A DNA stretch of 18,266 nt from an uncultured Collinsella sp. (GTDB taxonomy: Bacteria; Actinomycetota; Coriobacteriia; Coriobacteriales; Coriobacteriaceae). The stretch is from positions 1-18,266 of the forward strand of contig CALLFD010000237.1 in assembly GCA_937997605.1 (NCBI GenBank). The letters are read 5' to 3'. How positions within the stretch are numbered: position 1 is the first letter of the stretch; every line of letters starts with the position of its first letter. Made by a program: the position numbers and the translations under genes. This document shows, piece by piece, positions 6,461 to 13,981 of this stretch. The notes under the pieces were generated by a model. That model was not told where the DNA came from, did no database searches, and saw only the letters and a program-made list of their open reading frames with translations.

Positions 6461-7504
6461 CTACTCAAAGTATTGGAACTTGTTGGTTGAGAAGGCAAAC
6501 GTGACAACAAAGCCTTCGCCGGAATCGGATGCCGCGGTGACGTCGATGCCCATCTTGGAGCACAGGCGTGCCACCAGATAGAGGCCGATGCCCGTTGCGC
6601 GCTTGGTGGTGCGGCCGTTGTCGCCGGTAAAGCCCTTCTCGAACACGCGTGGCAGGTCTGCCGCACTCACGCCGCAGCCGTTATCGGCAACAGTGAGCTC
6701 AATGCGCTCACTCGCCAGACCCTCGTCCAGCAACGCGCCCGAAAACACGATCTTCGCGCCGTCCTCGCACGCGTATTTAATGCTGTTCTGGATGAGCTGC
6801 CCCAAGATAAACTCGAGCCACTTCTCGTCGGTAAAGACCTCAAAGTCGAGGTTCTCGCACACCGGGGCCACGTGCGCCGCGATGAGCTCGCGCGCGTTGG
6901 CTTTAATCGCGCCCGTCACCAAGGTCTTGAGATCCCAGCGGCGAATCAGGTGGTCCCGCTCCACGACTTCCGAGCGCGCGTAGTACAGTGCCCGGTCGAT
7001 ATAGCGCTCCACGCGAGCCAGCTCACGGCCCAGGTCATCCACGCGCGACAGGTCGTCTTCGCTGCCGTCCAGGTTTTCCAAAATCAGGTGGGCCGCCGCC
7101 AGGGGCAGCTTGGCCTCGTGGACCCAGCTCTCGATATAGTCGCGATAGTCATCGGTCTGACGCCGGCCTTCGGCAACCTCGTCGCAAGCAGCTTTGCCCA
7201 CGCGACGCAAGACCTCGTACTCGAGCTCGCCCTCGGCATAGGTCGGGCATTGCACCATCTCCTGCACCCATGCGGGACTCTCGAGCTCCTCGGCCGCACG
7301 CTCCAGCTGACGCAGAAAACGGCGACGGCGCGCGTACTCGACCACGATGCCGAGCATACCAAAGATAAAGGACACGCCGACCGCCACGACCACAATAGAT
7401 GTCGAAGCACCGGCGACCGTCAGCACAAAGCAGCTCAGCAGCACGCCGCACGTCCACACGGCGACGGGAAGCAGCGCATCTTTAAAGAACTTGCCAAACG
7501 ACAT
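6461..7504 (-). CDS. BceS/GraS-like intramembrane-sensing histidine kinase
   Basis: Sensor kinase, 347 aa, partner of the regulator encoded just upstream. Two transmembrane segments (about 11-31 and 35-56) are joined by only a few outside residues, so there is no real sensor domain. That is typical of BceS/GraS-type kinases, which in Firmicutes sense antimicrobial peptides through an ABC transporter. DHp box WVHEAKLPLAA has the phospho-acceptor H129. The ATPase domain shows QNSIKYA (N240), DNGCGV (274-279), FEKGFTG (288-294) and TGIGLYL (304-310). The ATG at 7504 lies 9 nt after the regulator stop and follows AGGGG. No BceAB-type transporter is encoded in the window; a hip module follows instead. 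No good terminator is visible behind it. Confidence 0.9.
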   Translation of the reverse strand: MSFGKFFKDALLPVAVWTCGVLLSCFVLTVAGASTSIVVVAVGVSFIFGMLGIVVEYARRRRFLRQLERAAEELESPAWVQEMVQCPTYAEGELEYEVLRRVGKAACDEVAEGRRQTDDYRDYIESWVHEAKLPLAAAHLILENLDGSEDDLSRVDDLGRELARVERYIDRALYYARSEVVERDHLIRRWDLKTLVTGAIKANARELIAAHVAPVCENLDFEVFTDEKWLEFILGQLIQNSIKYACEDGAKIVFSGALLDEGLASERIELTVADNGCGVSAADLPRVFEKGFTGDNGRTTKRATGIGLYLVARLCSKMGIDVTAASDSGEGFVVTFAFSTNKFQYFE

Positions 7505-7513
7505 AGCCGGCCC

Positions 7514-8185
7514 CTAGACCGAATAGCCTTGGCCGCGATGCGTCGTCAAATACCCCTTGATGCCGATTTTTTCGAGCGTGGTACGCAGGCGGTTGATGTT
7601 GACGGTGAGCGTATTGTCGTCCACGAAGGCATCGGAGTCCCACAGGTCCTGCATGATGGCCGAGCGCGAGACGATCTTGCCCGCGCGGCTCAGAAGCAAC
7701 GAGAGGATACGCAGCTCGTTTTTGGTGAGCTCGGTGCTGGTGCCCGTTTGCGTGTTGGTGACCATGGAGCGTGCGAGGTCGAGCTCCAGTCCCTTGTGGA
7801 CGAGCGTGCTGCGCTCGCCCGCCGCCGCGGTGCGACGCAGTAGTGCGTTGATGCGCGCCACGAGCACACGGGCGCTGTAGGGCTTGGGAACAAAGTCGTC
7901 CGCGCCGAGCGTCATGGCCATGACCTCGTCAATCTCGGTCGTGCGCGACGTGAGGACGATGATGGGAACCTCGGATTCGCGGCGAACCTCATGGCAGATG
8001 TGCTGGCCGTCTTTGACAGGGAGTGTGAGGTCGAGCAGCACCAGGTCGGGAGCGGCGGCGAGAATATCGCGCGAGACGTGCTCGAACGATCCGCAGGCCT
8101 CAACCCCAAAACCGGCACGGGCGAGGATGTCGGCGAGCTCGCGACGGATGGGCTCGTCGTCCTCAACGATATAGATCAGCGGCAT
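7514..8185 (-). CDS. OmpR/PhoB-family response regulator (BceR-like)
   Basis: DNA-binding response regulator of 223 aa. The receiver domain has the acidic pair D9/D10, phospho-acceptor D52 (LLDLTLP), T79/S80 and K101 in PKP. The winged-helix output domain contains TELTKNELRILSLLLSRAGKIVSR and ends NINRLRTTLEKIGIKGYLTTHRGQGYSV. The overall sequence resembles BceR/GraR regulators that pair with small intramembrane kinases. The frame is open back to 8314, but the receiver domain begins exactly at the ATG at 8185, which is preceded by GAGGGGAG at about 8 nt, so I use that start. It is the first gene of the pair; the kinase start follows within 10 nt. Confidence 0.93.
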   Translation of the reverse strand: MPLIYIVEDDEPIRRELADILARAGFGVEACGSFEHVSRDILAAAPDLVLLDLTLPVKDGQHICHEVRRESEVPIIVLTSRTTEIDEVMAMTLGADDFVPKPYSARVLVARINALLRRTAAAGERSTLVHKGLELDLARSMVTNTQTGTSTELTKNELRILSLLLSRAGKIVSRSAIMQDLWDSDAFVDDNTLTVNINRLRTTLEKIGIKGYLTTHRGQGYSV

Positions 8186-8218
8186 GGGTTCCGCTCCCCT
8201 CTTGGTTGTCTTGCCACC

Positions 8219-8246
8219 ATTATGGCTGCGAAACTGCAGGTGTGCA
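8219..8246 (-). promoter_or_regulatory. Candidate promoter of the BceRS-like operon
   Basis: The minus strand reads TGCACA (8241-8246), a 16-nt spacer and CATAAT (8219-8224), 34 nt before the regulator ATG. It matches the sigma-70 consensus at 4/6 and 5/6. Confidence 0.45.
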
Positions 8247-8274
8247 CCGCGCGCGGCGCCAAGGTGACAGAACT

Positions 8275-8325
8275 GTTCGCGAACGAAAGCGTTTGGTTCG
8301 CCCCTCGCTCGCAACGGGAGCGAGG
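8275..8325. repeat. Palindromes upstream of the two-component operon
   Basis: GTTCGCGAAC (8275-8284) is a perfect 10-bp palindrome. CCTCGCTC (8303-8310) pairs with GAGCGAGG (8318-8325) across a 7-nt loop. Both lie 30-80 nt upstream of the candidate promoter in an otherwise empty gap. They could be regulator sites, or the second could be a transcript-end structure for the gene ending at 8364, although no T run follows on the minus strand. Confidence 0.4.
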
Positions 8326-8363
8326 ATCAAATGATTATTAAATCCCCGTCCCAGAAAAATCAT

Positions 8364-9095
8364 TTAGCGGCGGGCACGAAGCTTTTCGTAGCCGTCGGCA
8401 AAGAAGGCGACCGTGGCGGCATCGGAGTCGGCAGCGTCACCGTCGGTGGCAGGAACCACGCCGTGCTCGTCGCTCACTAGGAACAGCGCGCCCTTAAGCT
8501 GCGCGGGAATGTCTACGCGCGTGACCGGGATGCCCTTGGTCTGGGCCAACTGCTCGATGAGCGTCGCCGTGCCACACAGGAACTCGTCCGCCGGCGCCAC
8601 AAAGGCGAGCTCGCCGTTGTTGACGGCGGCGAGCAGCTCGGGCGCCACGCCGGTCTCGTCGGCCTCGGAGCGGGCCTCGGCGGAGCGGGCACGCAGCGCC
8701 TTGGCCGACGTATCGGCGAGCGGCTCGTACTCCCCCACCGTCATGGCGGCGTTGCCGTTGATGTCGATCACCAGCATGAGCACGCCGTCGCGTGCGGTGT
8801 AATCACCCTCGGCAAGCGACCACTCAACGTGCTGTTTGGCCCAGCTGAGCATGTTATGGGTAAGCGGCTCGCCCTGCACCAGGCGCTCGGACAGTGCGCG
8901 AATGTGGCGGTTGAGCATGGGCACCTTTTTGTTGGACATGCGCCAACGGCAGACAAGCGCGGGCTTGTCGAGCGTGAACTTCTCGACCGCCTCCTGATTG
9001 GCGCAAAAGTCCTCGTACGCACGCTGATCCTCGGCATTGCCAAACAGCTCGGCATCATCAATCTGGGGCATGGTCATACCTTTCGTGTTAGTCAT
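8364..9095 (-). CDS. Uncharacterised protein, 243 aa
   Basis: I do not recognise a family. The protein is soluble, acidic and lacks a signal peptide or membrane segment. The N-terminal half has a charged helical stretch (EDQRAYEDFCANQEAVEKF) and MLNRHIRALSERLVQGEPL. The middle has a probable strand, DGVLMLVIDINGNAAMTVGEYE, followed by an Ala/Glu/Arg-rich helix. The C-terminal half contains FVAPADEFLCGTATLIEQLAQ and GALFLVSDEHGVVPATDG. The DEFLCGTATLI segment faintly recalls class IV aminotransferases (FLTGTA), but no catalytic lysine region can be assigned, so I do not claim that. Two starts are plausible: ATG 9095 (GAGG 5 nt upstream) and ATG 9071 (AAAGG 7 nt upstream). It follows purH in the same direction, with a terminator between them. 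Confidence 0.8.
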   Translation of the reverse strand: MTNTKGMTMPQIDDAELFGNAEDQRAYEDFCANQEAVEKFTLDKPALVCRWRMSNKKVPMLNRHIRALSERLVQGEPLTHNMLSWAKQHVEWSLAEGDYTARDGVLMLVIDINGNAAMTVGEYEPLADTSAKALRARSAEARSEADETGVAPELLAAVNNGELAFVAPADEFLCGTATLIEQLAQTKGIPVTRVDIPAQLKGALFLVSDEHGVVPATDGDAADSDAATVAFFADGYEKLRARR

Positions 9096-9112
9096 TCCGT
9101 CCTCTTATACCA

Positions 9113-9147
9113 AAAAGACGGCCCTCCAAACGGAGCGACCGTCTTTT
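9113..9147 (-). terminator. Intrinsic terminator of purH
   Basis: AAAAGACGG (9113-9121) pairs with CCGTCTTTT (9139-9147), enclosing a small CTCC/GGAG stem. On the minus strand the hairpin runs into five Ts. It lies about 30 nt after the purH stop and only 17 nt before the next gene's ATG. Confidence 0.75.
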
Positions 9148-9176
9148 GCAGAGATTATTTTGTCCCGAGGCGAAAC

Positions 9177-10784
9177 TTAGTGCCTAAAGTGGCGAGCGCC
9201 TGTAAAGACCATAGCAATATTGTGCTCGTTGCAGGCCTGGATGCTCTCGTCGTCGCGCTTGGAGCCGCCGGGCTGGATGATGCAGGTCACACCATGCTCG
9301 GCAAGCACGTCGACGTTGTCGCGGAACGGGAAGAACGCGTCGCTTGCGCAGGCAAAGCCGCCCTTCTCCACGCCCTCGCGCTCGCAGAAGTCCTCGGCGC
9401 GCTCGCAGGCAAGCAGCGCAGAGTCAACGCGGTTAGGCTGACCCGGGCCCATGCCAATGCCGGCCTTGCCCTTGGAGACCAGGATGGCGTTGGACTTGAC
9501 GCCCTTGCAGACCTTCCAGGCAAACTCGAGCTCGGCCATCTCGGCGTCAGTGGGCTTGCGGTCGGTGGGAAACGTGAAGGTCGCGGGATCCTCGGTCACG
9601 TGGTCGACTTCCTGCACCAGCATGCCGCCGTCGACGGAGCGCAGCTCCACCTGGGCGCCGTGGTCCACGCCGCCGGTAGCCAGCACGCGCAGGTTGGGGC
9701 GCTTGGCCATGCGCTCGAGCGCCTCGGCAGTGTAGCTCGGGGCGATGATAACCTCGACGAACTGCTTGTTCTGATCGGCGAAGTGCTCGACCAGCTCATA
9801 GGGAACCTCGCGGTTGCAGGCGATGATGCCGCCAAAGGCGCTCTTGGGATCGCAGGCAAACGCGCGGTCGTAGGCGGCCGTGATGTCCTCGGCCGCGGCG
9901 GAGCCGCAGGGGTTCTGATGCTTGAGGATCACGCAGGCAGGCTCGTCGAACTCGCGGACCAGGTTCCAAGCGGCGTCGGCATCCAGATAGTTGTTGTAGC
10001 TGAGCGGCTTGCCCTGGATCTGCTCGGAGCCCACGAGCGGGAACTGCGAGCTCGCGGTGTTCTCGCAGCCCTCGGCAAAGCGGTAGACCGTAGCCTTCTG
10101 CTGAGGATTCTCGCCATAGCGCAGGTCGTCGACCTTCTCCAGCGAGATCTCGAGCTTGGCAGAGGAGTCCGCCACGTCGCTTGCCTGAGCGGCGAGCCAG
10201 CGGGAGATGGCCGTGTCGTAGGCAGCGGTGGTCTGGTAGACCTTCACCTGCAGGCGACGACGGGTGGAAAGCGTGGTGCAGCCACCGGTCTCGCGCATCT
10301 CGGCCAGGACGGCATCATAGTCGGCCGGGTCGGAGATGACGGTAACGCTCGCGGCGTTCTTGGCGGCAGAGCGCAGCATGGAGGGGCCACCGATGTCGAT
10401 GTGCTCGATGGCATCCGCGAAGGTGACCTCGGGGTTGGCGACGGTCTTCTCGAACTCGTACAGGTTGACGACGACCAGGTCGATCAGCTTAATGCCGTGC
10501 TGAGCGGCCTCCTGCATGTGCTGCTCGGAATCGCGGCGGGCCAGCAGCGCGCCGTGAACCTTGGGGTGCAGGGTCTTAACGCGGCCGTCCATCATCTCGG
10601 GATAGCCCGTGAACTCCTCGATGGGGGTTACGGGAACGCCCGCGTCCTCAATGGCACGAGCCGTGCCGCCCGTAGAGATGATCTCGACGCCAAAGTCATC
10701 GACCAGCGTCCGTGCGAAATCGACGACGCCCGTCTTATCGGTAACCGAGATCAACGCGCGTGCGATCTTCACATCAGATCCCAT
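9177..10784 (-). CDS. purH: Bifunctional AICAR transformylase / IMP cyclohydrolase PurH
   Basis: Catalyses the last two steps of de novo purine synthesis: formylation of AICAR by 10-formyl-THF, then ring closure to IMP, in the cytoplasm. The 535-residue length is typical. The N-terminal cyclohydrolase (MGS-like) domain begins [17 protein letters not shown] and contains [11 protein letters not shown] and the [18 protein letters not shown] substrate loop (68-84). The C-terminal transformylase domain has the catalytic K288-H289 in LKHQNPCG, then [13 protein letters not shown] and [20 protein letters not shown], ending [11 protein letters not shown]. The start follows AGGAGG by 5 nt. No purN or other pur gene is adjacent, so it looks monocistronic. 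Confidence 0.97.
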   Translation of the reverse strand: MGSDVKIARALISVTDKTGVVDFARTLVDDFGVEIISTGGTARAIEDAGVPVTPIEEFTGYPEMMDGRVKTLHPKVHGALLARRDSEQHMQEAAQHGIKLIDLVVVNLYEFEKTVANPEVTFADAIEHIDIGGPSMLRSAAKNAASVTVISDPADYDAVLAEMRETGGCTTLSTRRRLQVKVYQTTAAYDTAISRWLAAQASDVADSSAKLEISLEKVDDLRYGENPQQKATVYRFAEGCENTASSQFPLVGSEQIQGKPLSYNNYLDADAAWNLVREFDEPACVILKHQNPCGSAAAEDITAAYDRAFACDPKSAFGGIIACNREVPYELVEHFADQNKQFVEVIIAPSYTAEALERMAKRPNLRVLATGGVDHGAQVELRSVDGGMLVQEVDHVTEDPATFTFPTDRKPTDAEMAELEFAWKVCKGVKSNAILVSKGKAGIGMGPGQPNRVDSALLACERAEDFCEREGVEKGGFACASDAFFPFRDNVDVLAEHGVTCIIQPGGSKRDDESIQACNEHNIAMVFTGARHFRH

Positions 10785-10858
10785 GCAGTCCTCCTGTCTG
10801 GTACGCCGCCGTGCTCTGTGAGTCGGTGATACGTCGATCTGCAGCGCTCGCGCAGCGG

Positions 10859-10903
10859 CATTGAAAATACTGATTCAATGTAGCGCATCGAGCGCATCGA
10901 TGC
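10859..10903. repeat. Two short inverted repeats in the purH-GNAT gap
   Basis: CATTGAA (10859-10865) and TTCAATG (10874-10880) form a perfect 7-bp dyad with an 8-nt spacer. GCATCGA (10885-10891) and TCGATGC (10897-10903) form a second with a 5-nt spacer. They lie 75-120 nt upstream of the purH start and may be operators. I saw no clear promoter hexamers in this divergent gap. Confidence 0.35.
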
Positions 10904-11061
10904 ACCCCGCAACGGGCGCATGTGCAGAAAAAGTTTGTGAGCGGAGGGGATGGGCACGGCACTGGGCACGGTGAGTTCATGGAACACAGGGGCACCATAA
11001 TTTGATGCCAATGGCGTGGTAGAACTGTGCTCGATATGCATCCGCAAAAGAAAGAGGCACC

Positions 11062-11703
11062 ATGGTCTCGCGGGTTCTCTACCGACCGTTTGATACCGAA
11101 GACTTCGACGCCATCGCGCTGATTCTGCAACAGCTTTGGCATAACAATTCGGATAACGATGAGTACAACCGCCTTGAGGCCGCGTGCGACCTCGCCTATT
11201 GCCTTTCGTCATCGACGTTTTCGCAGGTTGCGGTGATTGACGGCGAGGCGCGCGGCATTGCACTTGCACGCGCAGGACAGAACTCCGGCGTCACTATCAA
11301 CGAGCATTGGATGGATACCGAACGCGCGTTGCTGTCGCAGATGCGTGAGCTGGAGCCTGATGCCTGCGCCGAATATCTCTCGTTTGTGCGCGCAACCATC
11401 CGAACCAACAACCGCCTGCTCGAGAGCAGCCCGTTGCCGCACGACAACGAGGTCACGCTGCTTGCCGTGGATCGCGATGTCCATGGCCTGGGCGTTGGCA
11501 CGGTTCTGCTCGATGCCGCGGTCTCGCACCTGTCCTCGCTTGGAGCGACGAGGGCGCACCTGTACACCGACTCCAACTGCTCGTGGAAGTTCTACGAGCT
11601 GCACGGCTTTAAGCGCACGGCCACGCACCGCGCCAACCGCGAAGAGCGCCGTCACGACATGCCGCGCGAAAGCTTCCTCTACGAACTCGACCTAACAGCC
11701 TAG
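11062..11703 (+). CDS. GNAT-family N-acetyltransferase
   Basis: Acetyl-CoA-dependent acetyltransferase of 213 aa; the substrate cannot be told from sequence. The acetyl-CoA pyrophosphate-binding motif A is visible as LLAVDRDVHGLGVGTVLLDAA (133-153), with H-G-L-G-V-G in the R/Q-x-x-G-x-G/A position. Motif B appears as LYTDSNCSWKFYELHGFKR (167-185), the usual Asn then FYExxGF end of the fold. The N-terminus (LYRPFDTEDFDAIALILQQLW) is the typical first strand and helix. A middle region (about 75-125) is longer than in minimal GNATs and may shape the substrate site. AGAGG lies 5 nt before the ATG. It stands alone, divergent from purH and convergent with the DUF2207 gene. Confidence 0.9.
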   Translation: MVSRVLYRPFDTEDFDAIALILQQLWHNNSDNDEYNRLEAACDLAYCLSSSTFSQVAVIDGEARGIALARAGQNSGVTINEHWMDTERALLSQMRELEPDACAEYLSFVRATIRTNNRLLESSPLPHDNEVTLLAVDRDVHGLGVGTVLLDAAVSHLSSLGATRAHLYTDSNCSWKFYELHGFKRTATHRANREERRHDMPRESFLYELDLTA

Positions 11704-11715
11704 GCCCAGCAGCCA

Positions 11716-11774
11716 TACCTAGTCATTTAGGAACGTCCCCAGTGACTAGTCGTTGGGGACAGTCTTCGTAGGTA
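11716..11774. repeat. Intergenic palindromic element A
   Basis: TACCTA (11716-11721) pairs with TAGGTA (11769-11774). Inside, GTCCCCA (11735-11741) pairs with TGGGGAC (11754-11760) around the palindrome GACTAGTC. The word AGGAACGTCCCCA (11729-11741) recurs in inverse orientation at 13909-13921. There is no T run, so it is not an ordinary terminator; it looks like a dispersed intergenic element. Confidence 0.55.
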
Positions 11775-11790
11775 GCGCATAAAAAAGGGA

Positions 11791-11826
11791 ATGGGCTTCC
11801 CCCGACGGCTGTCGAGAAAAGCCCAT
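11791..11826 (-). terminator. Intrinsic terminator of the DUF2207 gene
   Basis: ATGGGCTT (11791-11798) pairs with AAGCCCAT (11819-11826), with an inner CGAC/GTCG stem. On the minus strand the hairpin is followed closely by six Ts. It begins 18 nt after the stop codon of the minus-strand gene. Confidence 0.8.
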
Positions 11827-11843
11827 CTCGTAATTTAGGACCG

Positions 11844-13787
11844 TTAGAACGTTCCGCCGCCGCCTCCGCCGACGCCGCCGCCTCCGCCGCCCGAGAAGCC
11901 GCCGCCACCGCCGCCGCTCGAGCTATCGGAACTCGAAGCCAGCTCACGGATGCTCTCGTGATACACATCGTTAAACGAATCGAGCGGCGACTCGGTACCG
12001 TAATGATGGTAGTACCACCAGTAGCAGGGGTAATTGTCGTAGAAACCGTCGGCCTCGCGCACCTCGGGAGGAACGGCCTCGGCAAGCTGACGCAGGACTT
12101 CCTTCGAAACGCCCAGCGCCGCACCCATCACCAGAAGTTTATTCCACAGGACCAGATCGCCGGGGACGGCTTCCTTTAGGCGCGTGAAGTCCTCGAGCCA
12201 ATGCTTAAGCGCCTTGCAGCGAGCCGCCACCTCGGCGCCCTCCGGCGTAAAGCGGCGGAACGTAAGGCCCACGCCGATACCCACCAGCACAATCGGCACC
12301 GAGATAACCGCGGCGGTAATGTTCGCCTGTGCGCCATCGGTAAAGAAGATGGATCCCACGGGAACAAAGGCAATCAGGATACCAAGAACCAGGCAAAACA
12401 CCATTGCAACAATGCCGTCTGAGGCAACGTACTCGCTATCGGCCAGCTTGCCCTTAACGGTGTTCTGATAGTCCTCGAGCTTGTCGCCCACGGGTGTAGC
12501 GTGCTGCTTGACGTAGTGCTGCAGCTCGTCGAACGTGCGCGAGCGATCGCCGTTCTCGTCAGGCTTAGTACCGGCAAAGAAGACTTTGAGCACCATGTGG
12601 TCAATGCCCTTGGCCGACTTCCAGCCCGCATCACTCACCGTCACGCGATACGTCTGCTCTTCTTTTTCACGCCCCAACAGACCCTTCTTGGCCTTGGTCA
12701 CGGTCGCCTGCTCCAGCTTGATCACACGGTCGTCAGTGAGCTTCATGAGCGTGGCGATATATGCCTGATCGGGCACCTCGTTCCAGCTCATGAGGGCCGA
12801 AAGCACGGCGGGATGGTCGGCCGAGGGCACATCGCGGAAATATTCGTCCTGGAAAAGCGGCTTGGGCTTGCGCTTGCGCAGCTTGAGCATAACGATTGTG
12901 CCGGTAAAGGCCACCGCCGCAACAACACTTAGCACGGCAAGTGAATTGGCAATCATGCGAGCGTGAGCGCGGCGGGCGTTAGCCTCGTCGGCCCATTCCT
13001 TCTCTTCGCTCATGATCGTTGACATGCGCTCTTCGCCCGAAGCGGTAAGCTGCGGCACCCAGTCGCTAGGGAAGGCGATGCGTGCCTCGGCAAATTCGCC
13101 CTGATGCACACAGGGAATGGTATAGGTGACCATGGGTGCGTCCGCATCGAGCGATACATCGCCCGTCAGCGGGCCGTGGCCCCATGCGCGGAAGTTATCG
13201 CCCTTGACGGCCGCCGTCCCGGCAGCGGCATTTGCGAAGCGCACTTCCATCTCGACATCGTCGGAATCCGCAGACCAGCCGTCGCCCACGAACTTCCAGT
13301 AGAGCTCGGCGGTATCGGCCCAGTTCATAACCGCACCGGTCATGGTGTAGCTCACGTAATAGATCGCGCTGTCGCCGCTCTCGTGGGGGCTGAACACCTT
13401 AATCCTTACGCCGTCACCGGTCTGCTCGACCGTGTAGACGCCAGAATCGCCCTTGTTCGCGCTATCGACTTTGTTAAACGCGGTGTCCTCTTCCTCGACA
13501 CTCAGCACGTCGACGCCCGCCGTGCCGCCCTGCTGGTTGGTGCCCGTATTGATCTCCCAAAACACGCCGTTGATGTCGTCGTCGAAATCAAACTGGCGTC
13601 CCTCGACAACGGTCAGCGATCCATCGGCCTCAACCGTGGCACCGATATAGGTTTGGGTCATGGAATAACCGTCGGCGTGTGCGGCGGCGGGCAGTAGCAG
13701 CAATGCAAGCGCGACGAGTGCGCAGACGGAAGCAAATCGCGCAAACAGGCGGCGCTGCCGACAGGTTTTGGCAACGGGGTCGTTCAT
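11844..13787 (-). CDS. DUF2207-type predicted membrane protein with Gly-rich tail
   Basis: Exported, membrane-anchored protein of 647 aa whose function is not known. A signal peptide is clear: basic start (KTCRQRRLFARF), hydrophobic core, then AAAHA|DG. The outer domain begins YSMTQTYIGATVEADGSLTVVEGRQFDFDD, the usual DUF2207 opening. One membrane helix follows at about 275-300 (SLAVLSVVAAVAFTGTIVML), then the motif KPLFQDEYFRDVPSADHPAVLSALM. A pair of helices (FCLVLGILIAFVPVGSIFF and AAVISVPIVLVGIGVGL) comes later, then a cytosolic segment and a Ser/Gly tail ending GGGGGGTF, as is common in this family. The ATG at 13787 has AAAGGA 7 nt upstream and starts just before the signal peptide; the longer frame to 13856 has no ribosome site. 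Confidence 0.88.
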   Translation of the reverse strand: MNDPVAKTCRQRRLFARFASVCALVALALLLLPAAAHADGYSMTQTYIGATVEADGSLTVVEGRQFDFDDDINGVFWEINTGTNQQGGTAGVDVLSVEEEDTAFNKVDSANKGDSGVYTVEQTGDGVRIKVFSPHESGDSAIYYVSYTMTGAVMNWADTAELYWKFVGDGWSADSDDVEMEVRFANAAAGTAAVKGDNFRAWGHGPLTGDVSLDADAPMVTYTIPCVHQGEFAEARIAFPSDWVPQLTASGEERMSTIMSEEKEWADEANARRAHARMIANSLAVLSVVAAVAFTGTIVMLKLRKRKPKPLFQDEYFRDVPSADHPAVLSALMSWNEVPDQAYIATLMKLTDDRVIKLEQATVTKAKKGLLGREKEEQTYRVTVSDAGWKSAKGIDHMVLKVFFAGTKPDENGDRSRTFDELQHYVKQHATPVGDKLEDYQNTVKGKLADSEYVASDGIVAMVFCLVLGILIAFVPVGSIFFTDGAQANITAAVISVPIVLVGIGVGLTFRRFTPEGAEVAARCKALKHWLEDFTRLKEAVPGDLVLWNKLLVMGAALGVSKEVLRQLAEAVPPEVREADGFYDNYPCYWWYYHHYGTESPLDSFNDVYHESIRELASSSDSSSGGGGGGFSGGGGGGVGGGGGGTF

Positions 13788-13900
13788 GGGCACATCCTTT
13801 GTCTGTGATACCAGCAACGCCATTGTCCCACGTTTACGGGCGCACATGACGAACATCTAGGCCAGCGGAGTATCAAACGGGACGAAAGTCACGCCCGCGG

Positions 13901-13947
13901 CCGGCACCTGGGGACGTTCCTTATCTGCCGGCAATCTGGGACACTCC
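13901..13947. repeat. Intergenic element B, partner of element A
   Basis: Contains TGGGGACGTTCCT (13909-13921), the exact reverse complement of 13 bases in element A, followed by CTGGGACACTCCTT, a degenerate second copy of the same theme. CCGGCA (13901-13906) pairs with TGCCGG (13926-13931) around it. It sits on the other side of the DUF2207 gene from element A. Confidence 0.5.
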
Positions 13948-13975
13948 TTGGCATGGCCTGCGCCAGCAATAGATA
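13948..13975 (+). promoter_or_regulatory. Possible promoter of the candidate RNA
   Basis: TTGGCA (13948-13953), a 16-nt spacer and TAGATA (13970-13975). The -35 is a 5/6 match but the -10 is only 3/6. It would start a transcript near 13982. Confidence 0.3.
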
Positions 13976-13981
13976 CCACTT

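Noticed and set aside
8186..8314. Upstream extension of the BceR-like regulator
   Set aside because: The extra 43 residues precede a complete receiver domain and overlap the candidate promoter; the ATG at 8185 has a good ribosome site.
8329..8365. AAATGATT/AATCATTT inverted repeat as a terminator
   Set aside because: The stem is AT-only with a 21-nt loop and overlaps the stop codon; too weak to call.
8829..10829. 666-codon plus-strand open frame across purH
   Set aside because: Antisense to purH and to the start of the unknown gene. Its composition (Gly/Ala/Leu/Val/Asp with no motifs) is a shadow, and it runs through a terminator and the purH promoter region.
11844..11945. GC-rich trinucleotide-like repeat tract
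   Set aside because: It encodes the Ser/Gly tail usual for DUF2207 proteins, so it is coding low complexity and not a separate repeat element.
12501..13697. Plus-strand open frames within the DUF2207 gene
   Set aside because: They lie opposite a protein with a clear signal peptide, membrane helices and family motifs; codon bias explains them.
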